From the NCBI GenBank assembly GCA_027494115.1, contig JAOSJL010000001.1, positions 558,001 to 622,000 on the forward strand: a DNA stretch of 64,000 bases, written 5' to 3'. The notes below the pieces were generated by a model that was given only the letters and a program-made list of their open reading frames with translations, was not told the origin of the DNA and did no database searches. Source of the stretch: Acidimicrobiia bacterium. GTDB lineage: Bacteria; Actinomycetota; Acidimicrobiia; IMCC26256; JAOSJL01. A program made the translations under genes and the position numbers. Below, in pieces: positions 52,810 to 64,000 of the stretch; the stretch's first letter is position 1, and the number at the start of each line of letters is the position of its first letter.

Positions 52810-53310
52810 TCAGTCGTAGTAGCCGGAGTGGATGTACACGCAGGGGACACCTTCGGCGTGGAACATCTCGACGTTGCGGCGGTCGTCCTCGAAGGCGAGG
52901 CGCAGGTCGAACCCGTAGCGGCGCAGGTCGCCCACACTGGCCTGCTTGAACTCACTGGCGATCTCGTAGTCGCCCCAGGAGCGCATGACGAGGAGGTCCC
53001 AGCGGATGGCGTAGCGGTGCAGCCACGCCTCGGTGAGCTCGTGCACCCGCACGGGCCGGGCCGTGAGCAGCACCACCGAGAGATCGGGGTCGAGGTGGTC
53101 GACGAGCACCCTCACCTCGTCGACCGGCTCGTCTTCGCCGCAGGCGTCGAAGAAGGAGCGCCAGTCACGGCGGGGCGCCTCCAGGTAGTGCTGGCGGCTC
53201 ACGGCGTCGGAGAGGACGCCGTCGATGTCGACCACCACGGCGGGCCCGGCGCTCACCGGGCCGTCACGCCAGGTCCAGTGCTCGGGGACCCTCCCGGCAG
53301 CCCCTCTCAC
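52810..53310 (-). CDS. HAD-like phosphatase related to the polynucleotide kinase 3'-phosphatase domain
   Basis: 166 aa from GTG 53310. The HAD motif I is AVVVDIDGVLSDA and motif II VVLLTARPVRVHE. The intervening RQHYLEAPRRDWRSFFDACG and late FEDDRRNVEMFHAEGVPCVY match the PNKP-like/“phosphatase” group acting on nucleic-acid ends or nucleotides; the substrate is uncertain. It lies 10 bp after acsA, whose stop sits in a duplicated GCGACGACGAGTGA unit. Confidence 0.75.
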   Translation of the reverse strand: MRGAAGRVPEHWTWRDGPVSAGPAVVVDIDGVLSDAVSRQHYLEAPRRDWRSFFDACGEDEPVDEVRVLVDHLDPDLSVVLLTARPVRVHELTEAWLHRYAIRWDLLVMRSWGDYEIASEFKQASVGDLRRYGFDLRLAFEDDRRNVEMFHAEGVPCVYIHSGYYD

Positions 53311-53320
53311 TCGTCGTCGC

Positions 53321-55277
<1,957 letters not shown>

Positions 55278-55328
55278 CAGAGTCCTCCGTGAGTCGTTGT
55301 CGGTCTTTGTGCGTCGCTGCGGGGGAAT

Positions 55329-56509
55329 CTACCCGGGCGACGGGTGAGCCCCCTTGTGGAACACGAGAACCCGGTGCGCCCCGAGACCGGGATCGGCGCT
55401 CAACACCTGCGCCTCGTGGGCCCGGCTCCGCCCGGCGAGCGCCTCGAGATCACCGATGTGCGCCCGCTCGGCCCACACCTGCTCCCCTTCCTCGACGAGC
55501 TCGTCGATGCCCCGCTCGCGGAGCCACTGCGCCTGTGTGGCGTCGTAGGCGACGTGCAGGCCTGCGGCGTGCGCGGCCGAGCGCAGGTACTCGAGGGGGA
55601 GATCGATCGTGATGTCACACGTTCCCGGATCGGCCAGGGGATCACCGACCCTCTGGTGCGCACGAAACGTGCGGATCCATTCCCGCGGCCCGCGCTCGAC
55701 GAGTTCCGCGACCGGAGCCGCGTAGTCCACGACGACGACCCTCCCGCTCTCGAGGAGTTCCGTGACGGTGGCGAGCCACGCGGCGGCGGCGCGCGGCACC
55801 GGCAGCACGGTGCCGACCGGGAGCACCGAGTCTCCGGCCACCCGGTCGGCTTCGTCTTCGAGCGCCGCGTCGGCTCTCACGAGAACCTCGATCAGGTCGC
55901 CGGCGCCGTCCACCCCCACGCGCACCTCGTCCCACCCGGTCGTGGTGCGCGCCACGACGTCGAAGGGCAGGTTGTCGAGGAGCTCGTTGGCGAACACGAC
56001 ACCGGTCAACGGCCCGGCGGGGAGGTCGGCGAGCGACGTGAGGATCGGGCCCTGCCGGGGCACGGGGTGGGCCGTGTCGTCCCACTCGTCGACGACCAGC
56101 GATCCCGACAGATCACCGGCGGGCTCGAGCGTCAGGAACTCCCCTGCGCCACCCGGGCGGTCTCGGAGCGTTCGACGAGGACGTAGCGCAGCGCCGGAGC
56201 ACACACCGGCGATGCCCTCAACACCTCCCGGGCCAGGCGACCGTCGCCGGCGCCCACCTCGACGACGAAGAAGGGGTCGGGTGAACCCATCTCGGCCCAC
56301 CAGTCGGACAGCGCGCCCGCGACGAGAGCACCGAAGAGGGATCCGGTCTCGGGGCTGGTCAGGAAGTCGCCGTCGGACCGGCCCGGTCCACCGCCGGACG
56401 TGAAGAAACCACCGGGACCGTAGAGCGCGGCCTCGACGAACTCGGAGTAGGCGATCGGTCCGTCACGACCGATCCGACCTGCGAGCCGCCCGGTGACCGT
56501 TGCGTTCAG
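55329..56509 (-). CDS. MidA/NDUFAF7-type SAM-dependent methyltransferase (frame broken, start uncertain)
   Basis: COG1565-like: GRIGRDGPIAYSEFVEAALY, GPGGFFTSGG, GDFLTSPETGSLFGALVAGA and the SAM loop FFVVEVGAGDGRLAREVL. The frame breaks at the C run 56141-56144 (one missing base) and resumes at EFLTLEPAGD; then ANELLDNLPFDVVARTTTGW and RVVVVDYAAP follow. About 393 aa. No ATG/GTG/TTG suits the start; CTG at 56509 is the first plausible codon, or another indel lies there. NDUFAF7 methylates a complex I subunit in mitochondria; location right after nuoN fits a complex I role (inference). Confidence 0.8.
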
Positions 56510-56535
56510 AACAGCCCTGCCAAGAGGACCACGCC

Positions 56536-58005
56536 CTAGCCGACCCCGGCCGCGAACTCGCCGAGCTTGGCGAACAGCTGGGGGTAGACGCCGACGACGA
56601 GGGTGGTGAGTGCCGTGAGGGCGATGGCGGCGTTGAGCGCGGGGGGAACGAGCACGGGCTCCTGCTCCTCGGCGGGGTCTTCGAGGATCATGCGACGCGA
56701 CACACCTGCGTAGTAGAAGAACGCCACCACCGAGTTGATCGCCGCGATCACACCGAGCACGACCGCCGCGGTCGTCCCGGCGTCGAGCACGGAGCGGAAC
56801 ATCACGAACTTGGCGAACCAGCCGGCCAGCGGCGGGATGCCGGCCAGGGAGAACAGGAAGAGCGAGAACGTGACGGCCAACGCGGGCGACGACTTGATGA
56901 GGCCGTTGTAGCTCGAGAGCTCGGCTGATCCGGTGCGGCGGGCGATGGCGATCACGCAGGCGAAGGCGCCGAGGTTCATGGCGCCGTAGATGAGCATGTA
57001 GATGACCACCGCCTCGAACGACGAGGTGGCGGCGGTGCCCGACCCGTCGGGTGCCACGGCGAACGGCACGAGCATGAAGCCGCCCTGGGCGATCGACGAG
57101 TAGGCGAGCAGGCGGACCATGTTGGTCTGGCGTAGCGCCACGAGGTTTCCGAGCGTCATCGACGCGGCGGCCATCACCCAGAGCACGGGCTGCCAGGCCT
57201 CGGGGCGGCCGAAGAACCCGGCGTAGACCAGCGTGAGCATCGCCACGAGACCGCCGGCCTTGGAGGCGACCGAGAGGAACGCCGTCACGGGGGTGGGGGC
57301 TCCCTCGTAGGTGTCGGGTGCCCAGAAGTGGAAGGGCACCGCCGAGACCTTGAAGGCGAAGCCGACGAGGGTCATGAAGATGCCGACCAGCAGCAGCGGC
57401 GCCACACCGTCGGCCGAGACCGTGGTGCTGATGTCGGACAGCAGCGTGGACCCGCTGAATCCGAACACGAACGACATGCCGTACAACATCACGGCGGAGG
57501 ACAACACGCCGATGAGGAAGTACTTCAGACCCGCCTCGTTGGATTCCGGATCGTGTTTTCGCCACGCGGCGAGAACAAACGTCGGGAGAGAGATCGTCTC
57601 GAGTGCCACGAACAGCGTGATCAGGTCGCGGGCCGAGGCGATGACGAGCATGCCGAGCGTGGACGTGAGCAGGAGGAAGTAGAACTCGCCCTGGTAGTAG
57701 TCGCCCTCACCGATGTAGTCGAAGCTGATGAGGAGCGTCACCCAGGCCGCCACGAGGAAGAAGCCCTTCATGACGAGCGCGTAGTCGTCGACGACATAGG
57801 CGCCGCCGAACATCACCCGGTCGTTGCCGTCGACCGCGAGCGTGATCACCGGAATGAGCGCGGCGAGCAGGCCGATCGACGCGAGACGCGAGGTGCGCCA
57901 CCTCTCTTCCTCGTCGAGGAAGAGGTCGACGACGAGCACCACGAGGATCACACCGGTGAGGATCAGCTCCGGTGCGAGCGCGTGGAAGTCGAAGCGGGGG
58001 TTCAC
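56536..58005 (-). CDS. nuoN: NADH-quinone oxidoreductase subunit N
   Basis: Antiporter-like proton-pumping membrane subunit, 489 aa, about 14 hydrophobic segments. Conserved regions: LITLFVALETISLPTFVLAA, GLKYFLIGVLSSAVMLYGMS and FKVSAVPFHFWAPDTYEGAP with the key membrane Glu/Lys residues. It starts 3 bp after nuoM. Confidence 0.97.
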   Translation of the reverse strand: MNPRFDFHALAPELILTGVILVVLVVDLFLDEEERWRTSRLASIGLLAALIPVITLAVDGNDRVMFGGAYVVDDYALVMKGFFLVAAWVTLLISFDYIGEGDYYQGEFYFLLLTSTLGMLVIASARDLITLFVALETISLPTFVLAAWRKHDPESNEAGLKYFLIGVLSSAVMLYGMSFVFGFSGSTLLSDISTTVSADGVAPLLLVGIFMTLVGFAFKVSAVPFHFWAPDTYEGAPTPVTAFLSVASKAGGLVAMLTLVYAGFFGRPEAWQPVLWVMAAASMTLGNLVALRQTNMVRLLAYSSIAQGGFMLVPFAVAPDGSGTAATSSFEAVVIYMLIYGAMNLGAFACVIAIARRTGSAELSSYNGLIKSSPALAVTFSLFLFSLAGIPPLAGWFAKFVMFRSVLDAGTTAAVVLGVIAAINSVVAFFYYAGVSRRMILEDPAEEQEPVLVPPALNAAIALTALTTLVVGVYPQLFAKLGEFAAGVG

Positions 58006-58008
58006 GGA

Positions 58009-59529
58009 TCAGCCCCCGAACGCCGTCGCGGTGAGTTGGGCGACGGCGTCGTTGGTGACGCCGAAGATGATGTCGGGGTAGACGCCGAGCGCCAACACGA
58101 AGAGCAGAATCGGCGACCACGCGATCCACTCCGCGGTGTTGATGTCGTGAACGTCGGTCTGCTCGAACTCGGGCTTCACCTTGCCCATGGCGACACGTTG
58201 CAGCATCCAGAGCAGGTAGCCGGCCGCCAGAACCGTGCCGACCGCCGCAATGACCATGTAGGAGCGGAACGTCTCGAGCGGCAGCGCGTCCAGGGGGTTG
58301 TACGCCGCGAGAATCGCGGGGAACTCGCCCCAGAAGCCCGCGAGGCCGGGCAGACCGAGCGAGGCCATGGCCAGGAAGCCCAAGATCCACCCGAGGCGTG
58401 GCGTCTGAGTGAGCAGACCGCCCAACCGCGACATCTCGCGGGTGCCGTAGCGCTCGCCCACGCTCCCGGCCAGGAAGAAGAGCATCCCGGTGATCAGGCC
58501 GTGCGCCACCATGCCGAACACGGCCGCGTTGATGCCGATGTCGGTGAGCGTGGCGATGCCGAGCATCACGAAGCCCATGTGGGCCACCGACGAGAACGCG
58601 ATCAGGCGCTTCATGTCGCTCTGCGCGAGGCAGGCGAGCGCACCGTAGATGATGCCGATCACGGCCAGGAGGCCGAGCCACGGCGCCCAGTCGATGGCGG
58701 CGTCGGGGAGCACGGGCAATGCGATACGCACGAAGCCGTAGGTTCCGAGCTTCAGGAGCACCGCCGCCAGGAGCACGGAGCCGACCGTGGGTGCCTCGGT
58801 GTGGGCGTCGGGCAGCCACGTGTGGAACGGGAACATCGGGACCTTGATCGCGAAGCCGAGGAACAGCCCGGCGAAGATCAGGTTCTGCGTACTCCCGACG
58901 ATGCCGTCTCCGGCCATGGCGGAGAGCTCGGGGATGTCGAACGTGCCGGTCTGCCAGAAGATCGCCAGGAAGCCCAGCAGCATGAACGCCGAGCCGAACA
59001 TGGTGAACAGGAAGAACTTGATCGAGGCGTAGCTGCGGTTGGGGCCTCCCCACACACCGATCATGAAGAACATCGGCAGGAGAACGATCTCGAAGAAGAC
59101 GAAGAAGAGGATCAGGTCCTGGGCGATGAAGGTACCGACCATCCCCGTTTCGAGGACGAGGATCAGCGCGAGGAACGCCTTGGGCGTGTGCGGCTTCGGG
59201 AAGTGGTTCCAGGAGTAGATGACGCAGGCGACCGTGATGAACGTCGTCAGGAGCAGCAGCGGCAGCGAGATCCCGTCGATGCCGACGTGGTACCGACTCG
59301 AGATGGTGTCGATCCACGGCTTGTCAACGTCGAACTGGAGCCCTCCCCCGGCGTCGTAGTCGAACCTCGCCGCGATCGCGACCGAGACCCCGAACGTCAC
59401 CACCGTCGTGAGGAGCGCCACGACCTTGATCGAGTACTCCTCCTTGCGGGGGATGATCAGCATGACAACCATGCCGACGATCGGGATGAAGGTCACCAGT
59501 GTGAGCGCCCACGAATCGAACCAGTTCAT
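58009..59529 (-). CDS. nuoM: NADH-quinone oxidoreductase subunit M
   Basis: Second antiporter-like pump subunit, 506 aa. Signatures: YHVGIDGISLPLLLLTTFIT, LFFVFFEIVLLPMFFMIGVW, GFAIKVPMFPFHTWLPDAHT, then EAPTVGSVLLAAVLLKLGTY. Fourteen or so membrane helices. No damage. Confidence 0.97.
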   Translation of the reverse strand: MNWFDSWALTLVTFIPIVGMVVMLIIPRKEEYSIKVVALLTTVVTFGVSVAIAARFDYDAGGGLQFDVDKPWIDTISSRYHVGIDGISLPLLLLTTFITVACVIYSWNHFPKPHTPKAFLALILVLETGMVGTFIAQDLILFFVFFEIVLLPMFFMIGVWGGPNRSYASIKFFLFTMFGSAFMLLGFLAIFWQTGTFDIPELSAMAGDGIVGSTQNLIFAGLFLGFAIKVPMFPFHTWLPDAHTEAPTVGSVLLAAVLLKLGTYGFVRIALPVLPDAAIDWAPWLGLLAVIGIIYGALACLAQSDMKRLIAFSSVAHMGFVMLGIATLTDIGINAAVFGMVAHGLITGMLFFLAGSVGERYGTREMSRLGGLLTQTPRLGWILGFLAMASLGLPGLAGFWGEFPAILAAYNPLDALPLETFRSYMVIAAVGTVLAAGYLLWMLQRVAMGKVKPEFEQTDVHDINTAEWIAWSPILLFVLALGVYPDIIFGVTNDAVAQLTATAFGG

Positions 59530-59537
59530 CGTTTCCC

Positions 59538-61592
59538 TCAGTTAGCGAAGACAAGGGCGAGGCTGAGCACGCCCACGGATGCGAACAGGATCAGCGCGTA
59601 CCGCTGGACGCGCCCGGATTGCAGGTAACGCAGGAGACCACCGGTTTCGTCGGTGGCGGCAGCGATCTCGTTCACCGAACCGTCGACGATCTTCTGATCG
59701 ATCACGTCGTAGGTGAACCGGCCCACACGCCGAGTTCCCGTGCCGGCGGCGTTGACGACACCGTCGATCACGTTCTGGTTGAACCAGTAGGTGCCGCGCG
59801 CGATCGGCCCCTTGATGGAACCGACGACGAGGTCGGTGTAGAGATGGTCGAGGTAGTACTTGTTCTCGAGGAACGTGTAGCCGGCGCGCGCCGAGGCGTT
59901 GCGCTCCGTGAGGCCGCGCGGGCCCATCCCGTACACGTAGTACGCCCCGGCGACCGCGACACCCGCTGCGGCGACCATGAACGAGAACACCGCGAGGGGA
60001 ACCGAGAACTCGGGCACGATGACCTCGGGGAACGCGGAGGTCGGTTCGACCCACTCGGTGAACTTGTGGATGTCGAACGCCGTGGCGTTGAGGAACCCGG
60101 CGAACACCGCTCCGATGGCCAGGATCCACAGCGGCACGAGGATCGCCTTGGGCGACTCGTGCGGGTGCTCGGCCCCGCGGTACTCGCCGAAGAACGTCAG
60201 CCAGACACAGCGCGTCATGTAGGCCGCCGTCATGAACGCACCGACCAGGCCGACGACCAGGAAGAAGTCGTAGTCGGCCTTGCCGGCGGTGTTGATGATC
60301 TCGTCCTTCGACCAGAAGCCGGCGAGGGGGAAGAACCCGGCCAGCGCCAAGGACGAGATGATGAACGTCCAGAAGGTGTGCGGCATGACCTTGCGAAGAC
60401 CACCCATCTTGCGCATGTCGAAGGTGTGGACCGCGTGGCTCACCGATCCCGAGCCGAGGAAGAGATCGGCCTTGAAGAAGGCGTGGGTGAAGAGGTGGAA
60501 GACGGCGGCGAGCCAGGCGCCCACGCCGAGGGCCATCACCATGTAGCCGATCTGCGAGATCGTCGAATAGGCCAGGACCTTCTTGATGTCGTTCTGCACG
60601 AACGCCAGTGCCGCCCCGATGATCACGGTGATGCCGCCGATCACGGCCATGGCGTTGAGACCGCCGTCGGCGATGTGGAATCCCTCGAAGAAGACCGGGT
60701 AGAGGCGGGCGCCGAGGAACACACCGGCGACCACCATCGTGGCGGCGTGGATCAGCGCCGAAACCGGTGTGGGTCCGGCCATGGCGTCGGGCAGCCACGT
60801 GTGCAACGGGAACTGGCCCGACTTGCCGATGATGCCGATGAGCAGAGCCACTGAAGCCGTCGTGAGCACGGTCTGGCTCATCTCACCGTTGACGGCCATC
60901 TCGTTGATGGTCGGGATGTCGAACGTGCCCCCGGCGCCGAAGAACAGGATCACGATGCCGATGATCAGACCGATGTCGCCGGTGCGGGTGGTGAAGAAGG
61001 CCTTGAGCGCCGCGTCGGAGTTGGCCCCCTCCTCCCACCAGTGCCCGATGAGCATGAACGAGCACAGACCCACGAGCTCCCAGCCGACGAGGAGCAGGAG
61101 GGTGCTGCCCGCGATGACGAGCGTGAGCATGGAGGCGCTGAACAGGCTGAGCGCCGCGAAGAAGTACGTGTAGCGGCGATCGCCCTCCATGTAGCTCGTG
61201 GAGTAGATGTGCACGAGCAAAGACACCAGCGAGACGACGAAGAGCATCATCACCGAAAGGCCGTCGATCATGGTGCCGGCCCGGATGTCGACGCCGCCGA
61301 GTGTGAACCACGACACCGAGGCGAGCACCGGCTCGACCACCGTGTGACCGGCCTCCCCGGCGACGTGGAACGCCTGGCCGAGGGCTCCCAGCGCGTGGCC
61401 GCCCTCGCCACCTTCGGTCGACTCGACCTTGTCGATCCACTGGACCGCGGCGACCACCGAGAGGACGAACGACGCGCCGAGCGCGGCGATGCCGATCTCG
61501 GAGCCGCCCTTGGGCATACGTTTCCCGAAGAACAGGATCAGGAAGAACGACAGGGCCGGGATGAAGGCGATGATCCAGGCATAGCGCAGCAT
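59538..61592 (-). CDS. nuoL: NADH-quinone oxidoreductase subunit L
   Basis: Largest antiporter-like subunit, 684 aa, with the C-terminal lateral-helix extension. Signatures: STSYMEGDRRYTYFFAALSL, LLLVGWELVGLCSFMLIGHW, KSGQFPLHTWLPDAMAGPTP, VSALIHAATMVVAGVFLGAR. Its N-terminal loop has an unusual Gly/His/Glu insertion (ESTEGGEGGHALGALGQAFH). It lies between nuoK (5 bp) and nuoM (8 bp). Confidence 0.97.
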   Translation of the reverse strand: MLRYAWIIAFIPALSFFLILFFGKRMPKGGSEIGIAALGASFVLSVVAAVQWIDKVESTEGGEGGHALGALGQAFHVAGEAGHTVVEPVLASVSWFTLGGVDIRAGTMIDGLSVMMLFVVSLVSLLVHIYSTSYMEGDRRYTYFFAALSLFSASMLTLVIAGSTLLLLVGWELVGLCSFMLIGHWWEEGANSDAALKAFFTTRTGDIGLIIGIVILFFGAGGTFDIPTINEMAVNGEMSQTVLTTASVALLIGIIGKSGQFPLHTWLPDAMAGPTPVSALIHAATMVVAGVFLGARLYPVFFEGFHIADGGLNAMAVIGGITVIIGAALAFVQNDIKKVLAYSTISQIGYMVMALGVGAWLAAVFHLFTHAFFKADLFLGSGSVSHAVHTFDMRKMGGLRKVMPHTFWTFIISSLALAGFFPLAGFWSKDEIINTAGKADYDFFLVVGLVGAFMTAAYMTRCVWLTFFGEYRGAEHPHESPKAILVPLWILAIGAVFAGFLNATAFDIHKFTEWVEPTSAFPEVIVPEFSVPLAVFSFMVAAAGVAVAGAYYVYGMGPRGLTERNASARAGYTFLENKYYLDHLYTDLVVGSIKGPIARGTYWFNQNVIDGVVNAAGTGTRRVGRFTYDVIDQKIVDGSVNEIAAATDETGGLLRYLQSGRVQRYALILFASVGVLSLALVFAN

Positions 61593-61597
61593 CGTCG

Positions 61598-61897
61598 TCA
61601 GCCCTTCAGCGAGTCGAGATTGTCGAGGTCGGGGCTACGCAGGTTCCGGTAGACGAGCAGGACGAGCGCGAGCCCGACGCCGACTTCGGCGGCGGCGATC
61701 GTGATGACGAACAGCGCGAAGACCTGCCCGGCGATGGCGCCGGTGAAGGCGGCGAAGGCCACGAGGTTGATGTTGACGGCCACGAGCATGAGCTCGACCG
61801 ACATCAACACGAGCACGCCGTTGCGGCGTGCGAGCACGCCGTAGATCCCCGTACAGAACAGGAAGGCGGCGAGCATGAGGAAGAGGTTGAGTTCCAT
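61598..61897 (-). CDS. nuoK: NADH-quinone oxidoreductase subunit K
   Basis: 99 aa, three membrane helices. [20 protein letters not shown] carries the conserved intramembrane Glu, and [20 protein letters not shown] the second. ATG at 61897. nuoJ ends 5 bp upstream. Confidence 0.96.
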   Translation of the reverse strand: MELNLFLMLAAFLFCTGIYGVLARRNGVLVLMSVELMLVAVNINLVAFAAFTGAIAGQVFALFVITIAAAEVGVGLALVLLVYRNLRSPDLDNLDSLKG

Positions 61898-61901
61898 GGC
61901 G

Positions 61902-62390
61902 TCAGTCCCTGCGCGCCAGTGCGATGGCGCCGACGAGAGCCCCGAGAAGGAGCATCGACACGACCTCGAAGGGAACGACGAAGTTCCGGAAGATGGAGTC
62001 GCCGATCTCGGCGGTGGTGGTGGGGGCCACGAGGTCGATCTCCTGGGCGCCGAAGGCGTCGACGAGCAACGCCACGAGGACCCCGAGGACGAACACGGAC
62101 ACGACGAATGCCGGCCAACGCTGGTCGTTGTCCTGGGGCTCCCCTTCCATCGGGGCCCGGGTGAGCATGATCCCGAACAGGAACAGCACGGCCACCGCTC
62201 CGATGTAGATGAGAACCTGGACCCAGCCGACGAACTCGGCGGCCAGGAGGATGAACTGGGCGGCCGCACCGGCGAGCACCACGATGAGGTAGAGCGCGGC
62301 GCGCACGACGCTGTTCGAACGCACGACGCCGATGGCGGCACCCACCATGGCGGTGGCGATGATCCCGAAGGCGACCGTCTGGGCAACCAC
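61902..62390 (-). CDS. nuoJ: NADH-quinone oxidoreductase subunit J
   Basis: 162 aa, five membrane helices. [40 protein letters not shown] and FGIMLTR are the family pattern. The start is GTG 62390 (VVAQTVAFG), 2 bp after the restored nuoI stop. Confidence 0.93.
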   Translation of the reverse strand: MVAQTVAFGIIATAMVGAAIGVVRSNSVVRAALYLIVVLAGAAAQFILLAAEFVGWVQVLIYIGAVAVLFLFGIMLTRAPMEGEPQDNDQRWPAFVVSVFVLGVLVALLVDAFGAQEIDLVAPTTTAEIGDSIFRNFVVPFEVVSMLLLGALVGAIALARRD

Positions 62391-62392
62391 GG

Positions 62393-62859
62393 CTACGTGT
62401 CTGCTCCTGCTTCGAGGGGCTCGGGCTGGGGACGGTTTCCATCCACTCGCCGAGCTTGTGCTTCTCGTGGAGCAGCGATGCGATGTTGGGCTCGGAGTAC
62501 TCGAACTCCGGGCTCCAGAAGAGCGCGTCGAACGGGCAGACCTCCACGCAGATCCCGCAGTACATGCAGAGCGCGTAGTCGATGTTGAAGCGGTCGAGGA
62601 CGTTGACCGACCGCGGCTTCCCGCCCTCACGGCGGGGCGGACGCTTCTCCTTGTGGCCCTCGATGTAGATACACCAGTCGGGACACTCACGGGCGCACAG
62701 CATGCACACCGTGCAGTTCTCCTCCTTGAGAGCGATGACGCCCCGCGCGCGCGTAGGAGGAGCTTCCTTCTCGTGCGGATAGTGCGTGGTGACCGTCGGC
62801 TGGAACATCGTCCGCAACGTGACACCGAGACCTGTGATGAGACCGGGGAGTTTGGCCAT
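62393..62859 (-). CDS. nuoI: NADH-quinone oxidoreductase subunit I (frame broken near the end)
   Basis: Peripheral 2x[4Fe-4S] ferredoxin-like subunit, 155 aa when repaired. [20 protein letters not shown], then cluster motifs [12 protein letters not shown] and [18 protein letters not shown]. The frame runs past its end after METVPSP because one base is missing at the G run 62423-62425; restored it reads EPLEAGADT-stop. ATG at 62859, overlapping nothing; nuoH ends 1 bp upstream. Confidence 0.92.
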
Positions 62860-63886
62860 CTACATCGCCACCTTGAAGATCGCCTGTGATGGCGATGTTG
62901 AGGAGGGCGACGGGGATGAGGACCTTCCAGGCGAGGGCCTGGAGCTGGTCTTCACGCAGACGGGGGTACGTGAAGCGGATCCAGAACATGAAGAACGCCA
63001 CCGCCATCGTCTTGACGAACAACACGAGGGGCCCGAGCAGGTTGGCCAGCCCCCCGTCGATCCCCGGCACCGCCCAACCTCCGAGGAACAGGGTGGCGGC
63101 CAACGCCGCGAAGGCGAAAGCCGTGCCGAACTCCCCGATGAAGAAGAACAGGAACCGGAAGCCCGTGTATTCGACCATGAACCCGCCCATCAGTTCACTT
63201 TCGGCGACGGGCATGTCGAAGGGCGTCTGGTTGAGCTCGGCCTGCGCCGCCACGAGGAACAGGGCGAAGCCGGCGAACTGCGTGAAGATGTAGGGGTTGC
63301 CGAAGAACCCGACGCCGAAGATCGACCCGTCGGCCTGCGCGGCGACGATGCCCTGGAGGTTCATCGTTCCCGCCAGGATCACCACGCCGACGACCGCGAG
63401 CAGCAGCGGGAGCTCGTAGGCGATGAGCTGACCCGTGGCACGCAGGGCTCCGAGCAGCGCGTACTTGTTGGCACTCGCCCACCCGGCCATGAGCACGCCG
63501 ATGACCGAGAGGCTGGACACGGCGAGTGCGAAGAACACACCCACGTCGAGATCGCGCACGACGAGGTCGGGCCCCGTGGGTATGACCACGAAGATGAGGA
63601 ACGTCGAGGCGACGACGATGGCGGGAGCGAGAGCGAAGACCGCCCGATCGGCACGGGCGGGTATCACGTCTTCTTTCTGCGCGAACTTGAGACCGTCACC
63701 GATGAGCTGGAACCAGCCGTGGTAGCCGCCGGGGTCCATCGGACCGACGCGGCTCTGCATGTGGGCCATCATCTTGAGGAGGAACGTGTAGCCGAGGATC
63801 AGCGCAGCCAACGGCACGAACAGCATGACGATCAGCGCCTTGATCCCGAGGGTCAACCCCCAGCCGACGTCGAGAGCCACGCTCAC
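62860..63886 (-). CDS. nuoH: NADH-quinone oxidoreductase subunit H (frame broken near the end)
   Basis: Membrane subunit forming the quinone chamber, 341 aa when repaired. MMAHMQSRVGPMDPGGYHGW, QLIGDGLKFAQKEDVIPARA, FDMPVAESELMGGFMVEYTG and MFWIRFTYPRLREDQLQALA. One extra base near 62883-62886 shifts the frame; without it the protein ends ITAIFKVAM-stop just before nuoI. GTG 63886 overlaps the nuoD stop (GTGA). Confidence 0.92.
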
Positions 63887-64000
63887 CGGTCGATGTCCCC
63901 GAGGATGAAGTACAGCGAGGCCAGGATCGTCACGATGTCGGGCACGAACACGCCCCGCAGCAGCCACGGCAGGATCGAGACGTTCGAGAAGGACGCGGAA
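63883..64000 (-). CDS. nuoD: NADH-quinone oxidoreductase subunit D, C-terminal part
   Basis: Only the last 38 codons are in the window: SASFSNVSILPWLLRGVFVP, DIVTILASLYFILGDIDR-stop. This is the typical 49-kDa/NuoD C-terminus including DIVTILASLYFILGDIDR. It is followed immediately by nuoH, with no nuoE, nuoF or nuoG between. Confidence 0.9.
   Translation of the reverse strand, partial: SASFSNVSILPWLLRGVFVPDIVTILASLYFILGDIDR

Noticed and set aside
62391-63882. nuoE/F/G on the other strand or hidden by frameshifts in this interval
   Set aside because: The entire interval is accounted for by nuoH and nuoI on the minus strand; no NADH-binding or thioredoxin-like motifs were found.

Overview
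High-GC (about two-thirds G+C by eye) actinobacterial chromosome segment, most likely class Acidimicrobiia. This placement is an inference from four things: the gene content; zinc-type S14 and L24; a DUF222/HNH gene carrying a perfect actinobacterial SOS box; and an LPFTG sorting signal. Almost everything from 1 to 43,870 and from 52,200 to 64,000 is read from the minus strand, so the biological order runs from high to low coordinates.

Layout in minus-strand order. (a) 64000-55329: nuoD (partial)-nuoH-I-J-K-L-M-N with no nuoE/F/G between D and H, then a MidA/NDUFAF7-type methyltransferase. (b) 55277-52200: acetyl-CoA synthetase, a HAD-like phosphatase and a small secreted protein. (c) 52177-46030, mostly plus strand, is a small accessory island: a DUF222/HNH remnant under a LexA box, an AbiEi/AbiEii module enclosed by 62-bp direct repeats, a nucleotidyltransferase-HTH gene pair behind a perfect palindromic operator, an FMN-dependent lactate-type dehydrogenase and yajQ. 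(d) 45972-43693: tRNA-Tyr, an XRE regulator, an LPFTG ORF, a two-repeat lipoprotein, a GNAT acetyltransferase, tRNA-Thr and tRNA-Met. (e) 43628-24814 is the transcription/translation core: tuf2, rpmG, an ECF sigma/anti-sigma pair, tRNA-Trp, secE, nusG, rplK, rplA, L10 leader, rplJ, rplL, rpoB, rpoC, rpsL, rpsG, fusA, tuf1, rpsJ. (f) 24813-10746 interrupts the classical S10 operon between rpsJ and rplC with about 14 kb of unrelated material. This holds a giant (about 2,877 aa) secreted FG-GAP/CARDB/clan-CD-peptidase/Ig/RTX protein bordered by two identical 53-bp palindromic repeats, remnants of two truncated genes, and a copper cassette (multidomain CopA, SHOCT protein, CsoR). (g) 10745-18: the rest of the S10-spc cluster, rplC to secY.

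A data-quality point affects many entries. Single-base indels, mostly in homopolymers, break genes that must be functional (rplN, rplB, rplA, rplL, acsA, nuoI, nuoH) as well as midA and the giant surface gene (four breaks). In each case restoring one base gives an open frame, and for the ribosomal proteins the family's usual length. I therefore treat them as likely sequencing or assembly errors and annotate full spans.

The most interesting non-housekeeping signals are: the giant protein with a caspase/legumain-like His-Gly and Asp-Ser-Cys pair; a GTAAC-N6-GTAAC direct repeat shared by the promoters of the giant gene and a second secreted protein 28 kb away; the nested defence/toxin-antitoxin island with its repeats; and a 16-bp palindrome present four times, twice inside coding sequence.
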